64,000 nucleotides of DNA from Alkalihalobacterium chitinilyticum (GTDB lineage Bacteria; Bacillota; Bacilli; Bacillales; Bacillaceae_F): the NCBI RefSeq assembly GCF_029028005.1, contig NZ_JAOTPO010000008.1:62001-126000 (forward strand). Direction: 5' to 3'. The translations under genes and the position numbers were made by a program. This document shows positions 24,571 through 33,398 of the stretch, in pieces. The notes beneath the pieces were generated by a model. It saw only the letters and a list, made by a program, of their open reading frames with translations. It ran no database searches and was not told where the DNA came from. The number at the start of each line of letters is the position of its first letter. Within the stretch, counting starts at the first letter, position 1.

Positions 24571-24843
24571 ATGAATAACTTTCAAAACCAATTGCAAAAT
24601 TTAGAAATGGGTCAATACCAAGTTGGAGAGTTAGTTCCTATGGATAGTGAAAATTCACGCCAGTTGGGTGCGTTTGGCGGTGGCGGGTTCCATCGTTGTG
24701 GCGGTTTTCGTTGCTTCGGGTGCTTTGGTTGCTTCGGCTGCTTTAGTTGTTTTAATTGCTTTAACTGCTTTAATTGCTTTAGATGTCATAATTGCTTTAG
24801 ATGTCATAATTGTTTTAGGTGTCATAACTGTTACGGAGGTTAA
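24571..24843 (+). CDS. heterocycloanthracin/sonorensin-family bacteriocin precursor
   Basis: Precursor of 90 aa. Leader residues 1-33 (MNNFQNQLQNLEMGQYQVGE start) match the family leader pattern. The core from about 34 is GAFGGGGFHRCGG and then a strict three-residue period with Cys at 48, 51, 54 and so on to 87: FGC x3, FSC, FNC x3, then alternating FRC and HNC, ending YGG. That gives 15 Cys and one core Ser as possible azole sites. At DNA level the array is 9- and 18-bp tandem repeats. Ribosome binding site AAAGGAG, spacing 8. Followed by a terminator and then by ThiF-like, YcaO and SagB genes, so the peptide is probably converted to a polythiazole. Confidence 0.9.
   Translation: MNNFQNQLQNLEMGQYQVGELVPMDSENSRQLGAFGGGGFHRCGGFRCFGCFGCFGCFSCFNCFNCFNCFRCHNCFRCHNCFRCHNCYGG
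24737..24831 (+). repeat. coding tandem repeats in the precursor core
   Basis: Units TGCTTTAAT/AACTGC (9 bp) are followed by units of 18 bp of the form AGATGTCATAATTGCTTT. These invite slippage and length variation between strains. Confidence 0.8.
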
Positions 24844-24878
24844 ACGTTCTTTCATAAATTTAGGACCTAATGGAAAAT

Positions 24879-24919
24879 TGCCCCTGCATCGTTTATTGCA
24901 GGGGCATTACCTTTTTTAG
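24879..24919 (+). terminator. attenuating terminator inside the bacteriocin operon
   Basis: TGCCCCTGCA (24879-24888) pairs with TGCAGGGGCA (24897-24906), then TTACCTTTTTT. It lies between the precursor and the maturation genes and probably lets far more precursor mRNA than enzyme mRNA be made. Confidence 0.85.
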
Positions 24920-24993
24920 TTAAACATAATGGACAAATAAAACTACATAAAATGGTAGTGCCTAATTTGGTTTGATGATGAAGGAGGAGCTGA

Positions 24994-26970
24994 ATGACAA
25001 AACTTAACGCTTCCACACGTCTGAAGGTAAAAAAAGATACATTTTATATACCCGATCAAGAAGGTGGTGTGTATTTTAGAAATAACGAAAGCTCATTCCG
25101 TCTAAAAGGAAGTACCATCTATCAGTGGATTGAAACACTAATGCCGATGTTTAACGGGGAGCAAACATTGGGAGACTTGACCAAGGGACTAACAGAACCG
25201 TATAAGAAGAGAGTATATGAGATTGGTGAAACGTTGTACGAGAATGGCTTTCTACGGGATATAAGTCAGGATCGGCCACATCAATTAAATCGTACGGTTG
25301 TTGAAAAATACGCTTCACAAATTGAGTTTATCGAGAGCTTTGTAGATTCTGGTGCGTACCACTTTCAAGAATACCGTCAGGCTAAAATTTTGGCAGTCGG
25401 AGCTGGTCCAATTTTAGTTTCATTGGTGGGGGCATTACTCGAATCAGGACTGCCTAAATTTCATTATATATCGACTCAATCGACACCTCCAAACCTAGCC
25501 AGGATCGATGAAATGGTGGAGAATGCTCGAAAAGATGATTCGGAGGTTGAGGTAAAGGAGATCTCTTTTCAAAAAGGCGAGTATAGAAGTGCTTGGAAAG
25601 AAGTAGTGCAACCGTATGATTGTGTATTATATGTTTCGCAGGATGGAAATGTACATGAAATAATGGATCTTAACCTTGTTTGCAAAGAGGAAAGGAAGGT
25701 ATTTTTACCTGCCGTATGTTTAGAGCAAGTTGGGCTAGCGGGTCCAATGGTTCATCAAGGATCAGATGGATGCTGGGAATCGGCATGGCGACGCCTTCAT
25801 CAATCTGCCGTTCAAGAAACTGAAAAGTCTGCCAATTTCTCTTCGACAGCTGGATCGATGTTGGCAAATGTCCTTGTATTTGAATTTTTCAAGAAAGCTG
25901 TAGGAATTGCAAGCCAGACTCAAAAAAACCAAATTTACTTCCTCGATCTTGAAACATTGGAAGGTAACTGGTTATCCTACCTCACACACCCTTTGGTTTT
26001 GTCTAGTCATTTAACGCCCAGGCTAATTGAAGACCTTGATTTAAGAATTAAACAGGAAGTGAACAGAAATAGTTCACCTAGCACGGTATTGGAGTATTTT
26101 AGTCGATTAACGTCCGAAGAGGCAGGGATATTTCATTCATGGGAAGAACGAGATTTGCCACAGCTTCCTCTTGCACAGTGTTACGTTCAAGCCGTTAACC
26201 CGATGAGTGACGGTCCAGCAACACTTTTATCAGAAGTTGTTTGTGCTGGTTTTACACATGAGCAAGCCAAAAGACAAGCGGGGCTGACAGGCATTGAAAT
26301 GTATGTGTCACAATTGATCGAGCCACGAGAAAAGCGATATAAGAATGATCAGATGGACTCTAGCATTTCTAGCATTCCAGAAAGTTTTATGGGTATCGGT
26401 GCAGGGCAAACAATAGAAGAGGCTGTATGTCGCGGACTGCAAAACTATTTAGATGAAATCTTGAGAGAACGAAAGGTGGATCAACCGAACTTGCTTTTTG
26501 AACTGGAGCCAGAATCAATAGAGGATCAGCAAGTCAGATACTATTTAAATGCGTTGACTACCTTAAATGGGCTACCAAAAATCGATTTAAGAGAGGATAT
26601 TCTCGGCTTCCCAGTCATACGGATCAAGTCAAACGGCCGACGGTATACAAGGGCAGGTTTAAATAGAACGTTGGCATTACGCTATGCGTTAGAACAAGCA
26701 CTTTTAAATACTCAGGACGAGGTGAATTCACTAGTAAGGGACGAAACGGTGCCAGCCGAATTTGTTAATAAAAAGAAATCCAAACTCAACATTCCTTCTT
26801 GTGACGGGATGACTCCATTAGAGCTCTTACAATCTTCCATTCAGCTCTTAAAACAAAACAGAAAACGTTTAGATATTTATGATCTATCGTTCGAACCTTT
26901 TTTACAAGAGGAACTAGCAGGGGTGTTTGGTGTTAAGGTTCGAGAGGAGGAATACGAATGGCAGCCGTAA
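24994..26970 (+). CDS. ThiF-like thiazole bacteriocin maturation partner
   Basis: Protein of 658 aa, matching the putative thiazole-containing bacteriocin maturation protein family (ocin_ThiF_like) by position and layout. The first ~95 residues resemble a RiPP recognition region that would hold the leader. Then comes a ThiF/E1-like Rossmann segment (AKILAVGAGPILVSLVGALL at about 131-150), and a YcaO-related C-terminal region. It acts with the YcaO protein in azoline formation. ATG with AAGGAGGAG. The last 13 nt overlap the next gene, so the two are coupled. Confidence 0.85.
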   Translation: MTKLNASTRLKVKKDTFYIPDQEGGVYFRNNESSFRLKGSTIYQWIETLMPMFNGEQTLGDLTKGLTEPYKKRVYEIGETLYENGFLRDISQDRPHQLNRTVVEKYASQIEFIESFVDSGAYHFQEYRQAKILAVGAGPILVSLVGALLESGLPKFHYISTQSTPPNLARIDEMVENARKDDSEVEVKEISFQKGEYRSAWKEVVQPYDCVLYVSQDGNVHEIMDLNLVCKEERKVFLPAVCLEQVGLAGPMVHQGSDGCWESAWRRLHQSAVQETEKSANFSSTAGSMLANVLVFEFFKKAVGIASQTQKNQIYFLDLETLEGNWLSYLTHPLVLSSHLTPRLIEDLDLRIKQEVNRNSSPSTVLEYFSRLTSEEAGIFHSWEERDLPQLPLAQCYVQAVNPMSDGPATLLSEVVCAGFTHEQAKRQAGLTGIEMYVSQLIEPREKRYKNDQMDSSISSIPESFMGIGAGQTIEEAVCRGLQNYLDEILRERKVDQPNLLFELEPESIEDQQVRYYLNALTTLNGLPKIDLREDILGFPVIRIKSNGRRYTRAGLNRTLALRYALEQALLNTQDEVNSLVRDETVPAEFVNKKKSKLNIPSCDGMTPLELLQSSIQLLKQNRKRLDIYDLSFEPFLQEELAGVFGVKVREEEYEWQP

Positions 26971-28898
26971 TTCTAATGGATGGAAGTGGTTTATTAGCAG
27001 AAACGGTCTATCATCAATTGTCCGAAAACTATCACATAAAACGTCAAAGTATAGTAGAAGACCTTCCGGATGAAACCGAATTAGCATTGGTGCTCCACGA
27101 TTCCTGGTATCCCTCTGTTCATCAAAAAGCGGAAGAAAAATTCAGAGAGGCAGGTATTCCATGGCTTCGAGGTTTCCTTTCGTTTGGCGATGGGATTATT
27201 GGTCCATTCGTACGCCCGGGTACTCCAGGATGTTCGAGTTGTGCTGATATGCGACGGATGATAGCGGGACCTGATCGTCAAGAAATGTGGGAGTTTAAAA
27301 GGAGAATGCCTGCAGAAGAAGGTATGCACCAGGATGCTTGGGTAACACGAACAGGACTGTCACAAATGGCAGCTTTGATTAGTAATGAACTACAAAGCAT
27401 AATTCAAGGTAAATCCAGTCACTTAGAAGAAAACATGTACATTACCAACCTGAGAACGTTATCGACCTCACGTCACTTTTTCTTGCCAGACCCATCCTGC
27501 CCGATGTGTAGTTCATTACCCGATGATACATCAGAATTAGCGCAAATTCGGTTGAAATCTAGTCCTAAAATCAATGGTGGCACTTATCGCACCCGTTCCA
27601 TCGATGAATTAAAAACCGTGCTAGTCAAAGATTACCTTGATTATCGTACTGGGCTAATGAATGGGAAAATGCAAGATGTCAGGCTGCCTTTTGCCGATGT
27701 GTTAGTGAACATGCCGCTGTTTGGAGGAGATGAGGGGGTAGCAGGGAGATCTAATTCTTATGAAATGAGTGAGCTGACTGCCATCTTAGAAGGGTTAGAA
27801 CGATATTGCGGAATTGAACCTCGAGGCAAAAGAACAGTTGTTCGAGATTGTTATCGTCAGTTAGAAAAGCACGCACTCCATCCTACTAGTGTTGGTGTAC
27901 ATGAAACAGAGCAATATAAAAAGCCTAATTTTCCATTTAAACCATTTACACCTGATGCTCCCATGAATTGGGTCTGGGGTTACTCGTTTTTACAAGAACG
28001 GCCTCTTCTCGTTCCAGAGTTACTGGCCTACTATAGTTTAGGTTGCGGGGATGGCTTTGTATATGAAACATCAAACGGATGTGCATTAGGGGGCTCTTTA
28101 GAAGAAGCTATTTTCCATGCCATTATGGAGGTTGTCGAGCGAGATTCGTTTTTGATCACCTGGTATGCAAAACTTCCCCTCCCACAGCTTGATCTACGTT
28201 CAGCTGACGATATCGAATTACAGCTGATGGTCGATCGTATAACTGAAGTTACCGGTTACGACCTTTATTTTTACAATTCAACGATGGAACATGGGATTCC
28301 AAGTGTTTGGGCAGTGGCAAAAAACAGAAGATCCAAGGGCGTACACATTATTTGTGCAGCAGGTGCTAACCCTGATCCGATAAAGGCTGTAAAAAGTTCG
28401 ATTTACGAGCTTGCAGGAATGATGTTTAGGGATGACGAAAAATTGGAGAAAAACCGACAGAAATATGAAAGGATGCTTAAAGACCCATTTGCGGTACGGA
28501 CGATGGAGGATCATGGTATGCTGTACGGTTTAAAAGAAGCAGAGGAACGATTCGATTTTTTAATGTCTGGTCAACGTCCGTTACGTACTTTTGCTGAGGA
28601 ATTTAAGGAACCGCCGGCCAATGCTGATTTAAAAGATGATCTTCAGGAGATCCTTCAGACGTTCCGCCGTTTAAACCTTGATGTTATTGTGGTTGACCAA
28701 ACTTCGTCTGTAACTAAACGGAACGGATTACACTGTGTAAAAGTATTAATTCCAGGGATGTTGCCAATGACATTCGGCCATCACCTCACCCGTGTGAAAG
28801 GGTTGGAGAGGGTCCTCAACGTACCTATGCAACTAGGTTATGAGAAAAAACCGTTAGTGTATGAACAGCTGAATCCATTTCCCCATCCATTCCCATAG
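26958..28898 (+). CDS. YcaO cyclodehydratase, fused leader-binding domain
   Basis: Protein of 646 aa. The N-terminal E1-like/leader-binding half has two CxxC pairs (CSSC near 92, CPMC near 182) that probably hold zinc. The YcaO half has the ATP-binding run SNGCALGGSLEEAIFHAI then MEVVERDSF (from about 372), and the protein ends PFPHPFP, the proline-rich C-terminus typical of azoline-forming YcaO enzymes. It activates backbone amides with ATP so that Cys side chains cyclise to thiazolines. ATG preceded by GAGGAGG inside the previous gene. Confidence 0.92.
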   Translation: MAAVILMDGSGLLAETVYHQLSENYHIKRQSIVEDLPDETELALVLHDSWYPSVHQKAEEKFREAGIPWLRGFLSFGDGIIGPFVRPGTPGCSSCADMRRMIAGPDRQEMWEFKRRMPAEEGMHQDAWVTRTGLSQMAALISNELQSIIQGKSSHLEENMYITNLRTLSTSRHFFLPDPSCPMCSSLPDDTSELAQIRLKSSPKINGGTYRTRSIDELKTVLVKDYLDYRTGLMNGKMQDVRLPFADVLVNMPLFGGDEGVAGRSNSYEMSELTAILEGLERYCGIEPRGKRTVVRDCYRQLEKHALHPTSVGVHETEQYKKPNFPFKPFTPDAPMNWVWGYSFLQERPLLVPELLAYYSLGCGDGFVYETSNGCALGGSLEEAIFHAIMEVVERDSFLITWYAKLPLPQLDLRSADDIELQLMVDRITEVTGYDLYFYNSTMEHGIPSVWAVAKNRRSKGVHIICAAGANPDPIKAVKSSIYELAGMMFRDDEKLEKNRQKYERMLKDPFAVRTMEDHGMLYGLKEAEERFDFLMSGQRPLRTFAEEFKEPPANADLKDDLQEILQTFRRLNLDVIVVDQTSSVTKRNGLHCVKVLIPGMLPMTFGHHLTRVKGLERVLNVPMQLGYEKKPLVYEQLNPFPHPFP

Positions 28899-28921
28899 CG
28901 GAAGAGAAGGAGGACAACGAG

Positions 28922-30505
28922 TTGGAGCTAGATACATTTCTACATCAACTGCATTTTGAAACGGATAAAATCTTTCCGCCTGATTGGGAGGTAGATTGGG
29001 GAGATGCGCCACTACCTTATAAATTGTACAGAGACTTACCAACAATTCCACTTTCTACAGAAGTACCCTTAACGCTCGAGAAGAAAGAAGAGGTTCAAAA
29101 CCCTAGTCTTGAAGAGCTCGGTCATTTTTTATGGTATGTATACGGTGTTACTCAATACTCTCAATCTCCTGTCATGGACGGAACTAAGGAGAAAAATGCT
29201 AGTTTTACTCAGTCTTTACGGAGATTTGTTCCTTCTGGAGGGGCGTTGTATCCTAATGAATTATATGTTTATGTAAAATTGGATAACGTTCCCGAAGGAA
29301 TTTACCATTATGATGCAGCGCATCATCGTCTTATTTTGTTACGAGAAGGAAATTACGATACCTACTTATCTAGAAGTCTTGAAAATGATCTTCCTGTTTC
29401 GGATTGTTTTTGCATCGCTTTTGTCTCAACTGTTTTTTGGAAAAATTTTTATAAATACAATAATTTTTCATACAGACTCCAAGGCTTAGATGCTGGTGTG
29501 GTCATTGGGCAATCTTTAGAAGTGGCCGATCGGATGGGTTTCTTTACTCGGGTATGCTATCAATTTCTTGATCGGTCTATTAATCATTTACTTGGGTTAT
29601 CCGAACAGGAGGAAAGCGTATATGCCGTTATCCCCTTCAGTATGAAATCATCGATTACTTGTATCGACAACGTTCAAAAAAGCGAAGAGATGGATGATGC
29701 ATCTGAATTGTGCCAGGAAGTGCCTGTGTTACATCATGTATCCTATAATCGTTCAAAGAACGTCATTGATTATCCGATGCTGAGAAAACTGAATGAAGTA
29801 TCGATGTTTGAAACAACGAAGTCATTTGTGAAACTCAAGAATAATAACTGTGAGAAACTGGCGTTAGATAGGGAAATGGTCTTGCTGCCAGTTACAAAAT
29901 CCTTATCGTACGAACTCGCATCTGTTTGCAGGGAGCGGTATTCTCCTGATAGTGATTTTATGTTAGGAGAAGTGAGCCAAACGCAGTTAGCTACTTTGTT
30001 AAAAGAAACATTTTCTTTCTCGTATCACAATGACCTTGATGATACCGAGGGAAAGGTTGAGACTCGTCTTTCTTTATATGGCAGTTTTTATAATGTAGAG
30101 GGAATTCCTAATGGTGCCTATTCTTATGATAATGGCACGCATGCCCTTCGGAGGATAGCCGAGGGGGATTACCGGGAATTTTTACAATTAGGATTAACGC
30201 TGCCCAATGTGAACATGTATCAAGTTCCACTCTGTATGCATCTTGTTGGAGACAAGGGTCACCTCAAAGAGCGATTAGGGTATAGAGGTTACCGCATTCA
30301 ACAAATGGAAGCGGGCATTCTCGTGCAACGGCTGCTCTTGGTGTCGTGTGCTTTAGGAATGGGAGGCCATCCGTTGTTAGGATTCGATGCAAACCAATGT
30401 GATGACCTTTACAGGATTGATTCGAAGGGGAAAACCAGCTTGATCCAAATTCCCATCGGACCATATCGTCCACGTGCCTGGTTGAAAGGGAGATTGCTTA
30501 GCTAG
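28922..30505 (+). CDS. SagB-type azoline dehydrogenase
   Basis: Protein of 527 aa with two nitroreductase-like halves. The first has RRFVPSGGALYPNELYVYV (near 100) and RLQGLDAGVVIGQSLEVADR. The second has YGSFYNVEGIPNGAYSYD and RIQQMEAGILVQRLLLVSCALG. SagB/ThcOx enzymes use FMN to oxidise thiazolines to thiazoles. TTG start with AAGGAGG, spacing 8, 23 nt after the YcaO gene. It is the last gene of the cluster: no exporter, leader protease or immunity gene is recognisable next to it. Confidence 0.9.
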   Translation: MELDTFLHQLHFETDKIFPPDWEVDWGDAPLPYKLYRDLPTIPLSTEVPLTLEKKEEVQNPSLEELGHFLWYVYGVTQYSQSPVMDGTKEKNASFTQSLRRFVPSGGALYPNELYVYVKLDNVPEGIYHYDAAHHRLILLREGNYDTYLSRSLENDLPVSDCFCIAFVSTVFWKNFYKYNNFSYRLQGLDAGVVIGQSLEVADRMGFFTRVCYQFLDRSINHLLGLSEQEESVYAVIPFSMKSSITCIDNVQKSEEMDDASELCQEVPVLHHVSYNRSKNVIDYPMLRKLNEVSMFETTKSFVKLKNNNCEKLALDREMVLLPVTKSLSYELASVCRERYSPDSDFMLGEVSQTQLATLLKETFSFSYHNDLDDTEGKVETRLSLYGSFYNVEGIPNGAYSYDNGTHALRRIAEGDYREFLQLGLTLPNVNMYQVPLCMHLVGDKGHLKERLGYRGYRIQQMEAGILVQRLLLVSCALGMGGHPLLGFDANQCDDLYRIDSKGKTSLIQIPIGPYRPRAWLKGRLLS

Positions 30506-30757
30506 GTAAAGCAGGTACTTGTTTTTTTGCAAGGGTGCATGTTTGTTGCCCATGAGTTGATTCGTATTGAATTTGAGTCAAATTAATTGATTATCGGCGA
30601 TGCCTCCTTTATGCCGTTTTTGGAGCAGTAAAGGAGGTGAGTTTAATAAAGTCACATGGACGTTATTGTCTTGAATACAGGGCTATAGGTTGAATAATTA
30701 CATATAATGTCAGGATCATTGAAATTTTGGGTTGCTTGTTCATAGGACTATTCGTTT
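30506..30757. other. spacer after the bacteriocin cluster
   Basis: A loose hairpin (GATGCCTCCTTTATGCC...GTAAAGGAGGTGA, about 30599-30642) follows the SagB gene. No coding sequence is supported. Confidence 0.4.
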
Positions 30758-30946
30758 GTGTAACTGAGAGGCTCTTATGTTGATGGCAAACGCCTATTTA
30801 TAGGCGTTTGGGTACTGAGAGGACCTTATTTTCTATAAAACAAGTAAAAACCATCACATTTTTACTAGATAAGGGCCTCTCAATGCCCTATTAGTGTGAA
30901 ATCATTGATTTTGCCTCAAATAAGGGCTTCTCGAGTCCATATACTA
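30758..30946. repeat. four-arm dispersed repeat, copy D
   Basis: A degenerate copy with arms ACTGAGAGGCTCTTATG, ACTGAGAGGACCTTATT, then GATAAGGGCCTCTCAATGCC and AATAAGGGCTTCTCGAGTCC. It carries an extra 10-bp palindrome (CAAACGCCTATTTATAGGCGTTTG). Confidence 0.75.
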
Positions 30947-31020
30947 ATAGGAAGCTTACTATATTGCTCATTTAGGAAAAATGCTCGGTTTGAATGTGAT
31001 TAGGACTCCAGAAGCAGATG

Positions 31021-31088
31021 AGACGCCTATGCTTATATGCTTATATGTTTAGCTAAACGAAAGAAGTACAAGAACCGTCCCTGTGCAT
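31021..31088. repeat. GAACCGTCC-family repeat
   Basis: TGTTTAGCTAAACGAAAGAAG and TACAAGAACCGTCCCTGTGC are recognisable; the left arm is degenerate. Confidence 0.65.
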
Positions 31089-31112
31089 CCGAAATTTTTT
31101 TAATTTTATCTA

Positions 31113-31141
31113 TTGACAGAAATTATAAGATTGCATAATAT
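31113..31141 (+). promoter_or_regulatory. near-consensus sigma-A promoter
   Basis: TTGACA at 31113-31118, 17-bp spacer, TAATAT at 31136-31141. It drives the structured region that follows. Confidence 0.8.
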
Positions 31142-31147
31142 TATATT

Positions 31148-31276
31148 AACAACTAAAATAACCTTCCATATTAAAGGGAGTTCTTCAAAAGCTTTCGGTA
31201 AAGCTCGTTGAAGGAAAACCGACAATTCTCAAACTCAATGGGTCATTCCATTGGTATTGAAATTGTCGGTTTTTTT
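31148..31276 (+). ncRNA. candidate small regulatory RNA
   Basis: A good promoter is followed at once by a long stem-loop (31183-31195 with 31200-31213: CTTCAAAAGCTTT, loop, AAAGCTCGTTGAAG). It is followed by a 12-bp stem AAACCGACAATT (31216-31227) with AATTGTCGGTTT (31261-31272) carrying an inner CAATGG/CCATTG hairpin, and a run of T. No open frame fits inside the roughly 130-nt transcript. It may instead be a conditional leader, but the next gene is about 490 nt away behind a second terminator. Confidence 0.6.
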
Positions 31277-31392
31277 TGTGGGAAATGGCTAAAGCGGTGG
31301 GTTTTCATACACATTAGCAGCGCTAGACGCTCCTCATTTTAATTAAATAATTAGGGAGATCTTTAAAACAGTCTATTGAGTTAAAGATAAAC

Positions 31393-31441
31393 CGGCATGT
31401 CCAAAAAGAGTAACATTCTTTATTGGTGCATGCCTTTTTTA
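31393..31441 (+). terminator. intrinsic terminator
   Basis: GGCATGTCCAAAAAGA pairs imperfectly with TCTTTATTGGTGCATGCC, then TTTTTT. It insulates the downstream gene from the small RNA. Confidence 0.65.
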
Positions 31442-31765
31442 TGGAGAAAGGGGATTGCTAGGTTGGCTGTGAAAGAACGTACTCGTTCTATAAGAGTTGC
31501 TAGAAAGGAAGCTTCGGTATACATAATTAAAGCTTAATGATGATATCTGACCATCGGAGTTAGCGCTCAGGAAACCCTGCCATTTGCTAGATGCGGTCTA
31601 ATGATAAAAAACTCACAAATACATTAAAGAGCCACTATTTGAGAGATAAAAGAAGGATAAATACAGAAGAGTGGTTTCCATATTTTTCTAAGTTATTAGC
31701 ATTGGTGTATACCATAGCAAACATGGTGTATGACAATAAAAATATTTGAAAGGAGGTGAAGTGCT
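31442..31765. other. spacer upstream of the CxxCxGxG protein
   Basis: No gene is supported. It probably contains the promoter for the next two genes. Confidence 0.35.
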
Positions 31766-31930
31766 TTGGATTGTCAGGTTTGTAATGGTCATGGAGATTT
31801 AACATCTAGCTTTTCTATGGATAAACATAGTCAGTTAAAACAGGAAGAACATTCGATGAGTATTAGTGGATCTGAGACAGAATATGTCGTATGTTTTCGT
31901 TGTGAAGGCAGAGGTTGTATCGAAGAATAA
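31766..31930 (+). CDS. 54-aa protein with two DnaJ-type zinc motifs
   Basis: TTG start behind AAAGGAGGTG. The protein has CQVCNGHG at residues 3-10 and CFRCEGRG near the C-terminus, the paired CxxCxGxG motifs that bind one zinc ion in DnaJ, here without the J domain. It ends 31 nt before the isocitrate dehydrogenase start and is probably co-transcribed with it. Function unknown; a small zinc-binding chaperone-like or regulatory protein is possible. Confidence 0.7.
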   Translation: MDCQVCNGHGDLTSSFSMDKHSQLKQEEHSMSISGSETEYVVCFRCEGRGCIEE

Positions 31931-31961
31931 AAAATGATTTGGCATATGGGAGGATAATTTG

Positions 31962-33398
31962 ATGAATAAAACACCAATAACAGTAGCGTATGGAGATGGA
32001 ATTGGCCCTGAAATAATGCAAGCTACTTTAAACATATTAGAGGCAGCAGGCGCACAGCTTGATATTGAGGAAATCAAAATTGGTGAGGAAGTTTATAAAA
32101 GTGGTATTACAACAGGAATGGAGCCTAAGGCTTGGGATTCATTAAGAAGAACAAAGGTATTTTTAAAGGCACCGATTACAACACCTCAGGGTGGGGGGTA
32201 CAAAAGTTTAAACGTAACGACTCGAAAGGCGTTAGGTTTATACGCAAATGTAAGACCTGCTAGATCGTATCATCCATTTGTAGAAACAAAACACCCTAAA
32301 ATGGATGTTGTGATTATTCGTGAAAATGAAGAAGATTTGTATGCTGGAATAGAACATAGACAAACTAGTGAAGTTTATCAATGTTTAAAGCTTATTTCTC
32401 GTCCAGGTACTGAAAAAATTATCCGTTATGCCTTTGAATATGCACGAAGCCAAGGGCGTAAAAAGGTTACCTGCTTTGTTAAAGACAATATTATGAAATT
32501 AACGGATGGTCTTTATACAAAGATTTTTAATGAAGTAGGTGAGGAATATCCAGATCTTGAAAAGGAACATTGGATTGTCGATATTGGAGCTGCAAAATTA
32601 GCCGATACTCCAGAGCTATTTGATGTTATTGTTATGCCGAACCTCTATGGAGATATTCTATCCGACGTTGCCGCACAAATTTCAGGTTCAGTTGGGATCG
32701 CTGGATCTGCTAATATAGGTGACCAGTGTGCCATGTTTGAAGCTATTCATGGGTCGGCACCACGTCGAGCAGGACAAAACTTAGCGAATCCGTCGGGTCT
32801 TCTTCAAGGTGCTGTCCTCATGTTACAGCATATCGGTCAAGCTGAGATTGCAGAAAAAGTTCAAAATGCTTGGCTTAAGACGCTAGAGGATGGAATTCAT
32901 ACTTATGATATTTTTAAAGAAGGAATTAGTAAAGAAAAAGTGGGAACGAAGGAATTCGCAGAAGCTGTTATTGAAAGAATCGGACAGAAGCCACACACAC
33001 TAACACCTATTTCTTACAAGGAAGCATTGCCATCTCAGATTAAACCAAAAGAGTTACCAGAGGAAAATAAAGAACTAGTTGGGGTAGATATTTTCCTTGA
33101 ATGGAACCAAGGTGCACCAAATATTTTAGGTGATAAACTTGCACAATATCAGGTAGAAGGACTTAAGCTTCGCGTGATTACAAATAGAGGTGTAAAAGTT
33201 TATCCTGAAGGTTTCCCTGAAACATTTTGCACAGATCATTGGCGCTGCCGTTTCTTAGATGAGAACGATGAAACGATTTCTCCAAACCAAGTAGCTGAAC
33301 TGTATTCAAAGTTAGTAGCTGAGGGCCTTAATTGTATAAAAACTGAAAACTTATATACATTTAATGGGGAGGCTGGCTATTCAGCGGTCCATGGATAA
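31962..33398 (+). CDS. icd: isocitrate dehydrogenase, Thermus/Rickettsia type
   Basis: Protein of 478 aa (the TTG at 31959 is less likely; GGGAGGA is 7 nt before the ATG). It converts isocitrate to 2-oxoglutarate and CO2. Decarboxylating-dehydrogenase features are GDGIGPEIM at the N-terminus, NVRPARSYHPF, RENEEDLYAGIEHR, the metal-binding VMPNLYGDILSDVAAQ, and the cofactor loop AIHGSAPRRAGQNLANPSG. The ~120-residue C-terminal extension (GVDIFLEWNQG...) sets it apart from the 423-aa Bacillus citC/icd enzyme and matches the longer clade, whose cofactor is usually NADP. It may be a second, acquired isocitrate dehydrogenase. Confidence 0.88.
   Translation: MNKTPITVAYGDGIGPEIMQATLNILEAAGAQLDIEEIKIGEEVYKSGITTGMEPKAWDSLRRTKVFLKAPITTPQGGGYKSLNVTTRKALGLYANVRPARSYHPFVETKHPKMDVVIIRENEEDLYAGIEHRQTSEVYQCLKLISRPGTEKIIRYAFEYARSQGRKKVTCFVKDNIMKLTDGLYTKIFNEVGEEYPDLEKEHWIVDIGAAKLADTPELFDVIVMPNLYGDILSDVAAQISGSVGIAGSANIGDQCAMFEAIHGSAPRRAGQNLANPSGLLQGAVLMLQHIGQAEIAEKVQNAWLKTLEDGIHTYDIFKEGISKEKVGTKEFAEAVIERIGQKPHTLTPISYKEALPSQIKPKELPEENKELVGVDIFLEWNQGAPNILGDKLAQYQVEGLKLRVITNRGVKVYPEGFPETFCTDHWRCRFLDENDETISPNQVAELYSKLVAEGLNCIKTENLYTFNGEAGYSAVHG

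Noticed and set aside
24647-24919. Second frame of 90 codons overlapping the bacteriocin precursor
   Set aside because: A by-product of the repetitive core in another frame; it has no ribosome binding site and the precursor frame matches a known family.
31148-31276. T-box or known riboswitch leader
   Set aside because: No T-box sequence or specifier-like loop is visible, and no biosynthetic or tRNA-synthetase gene follows.
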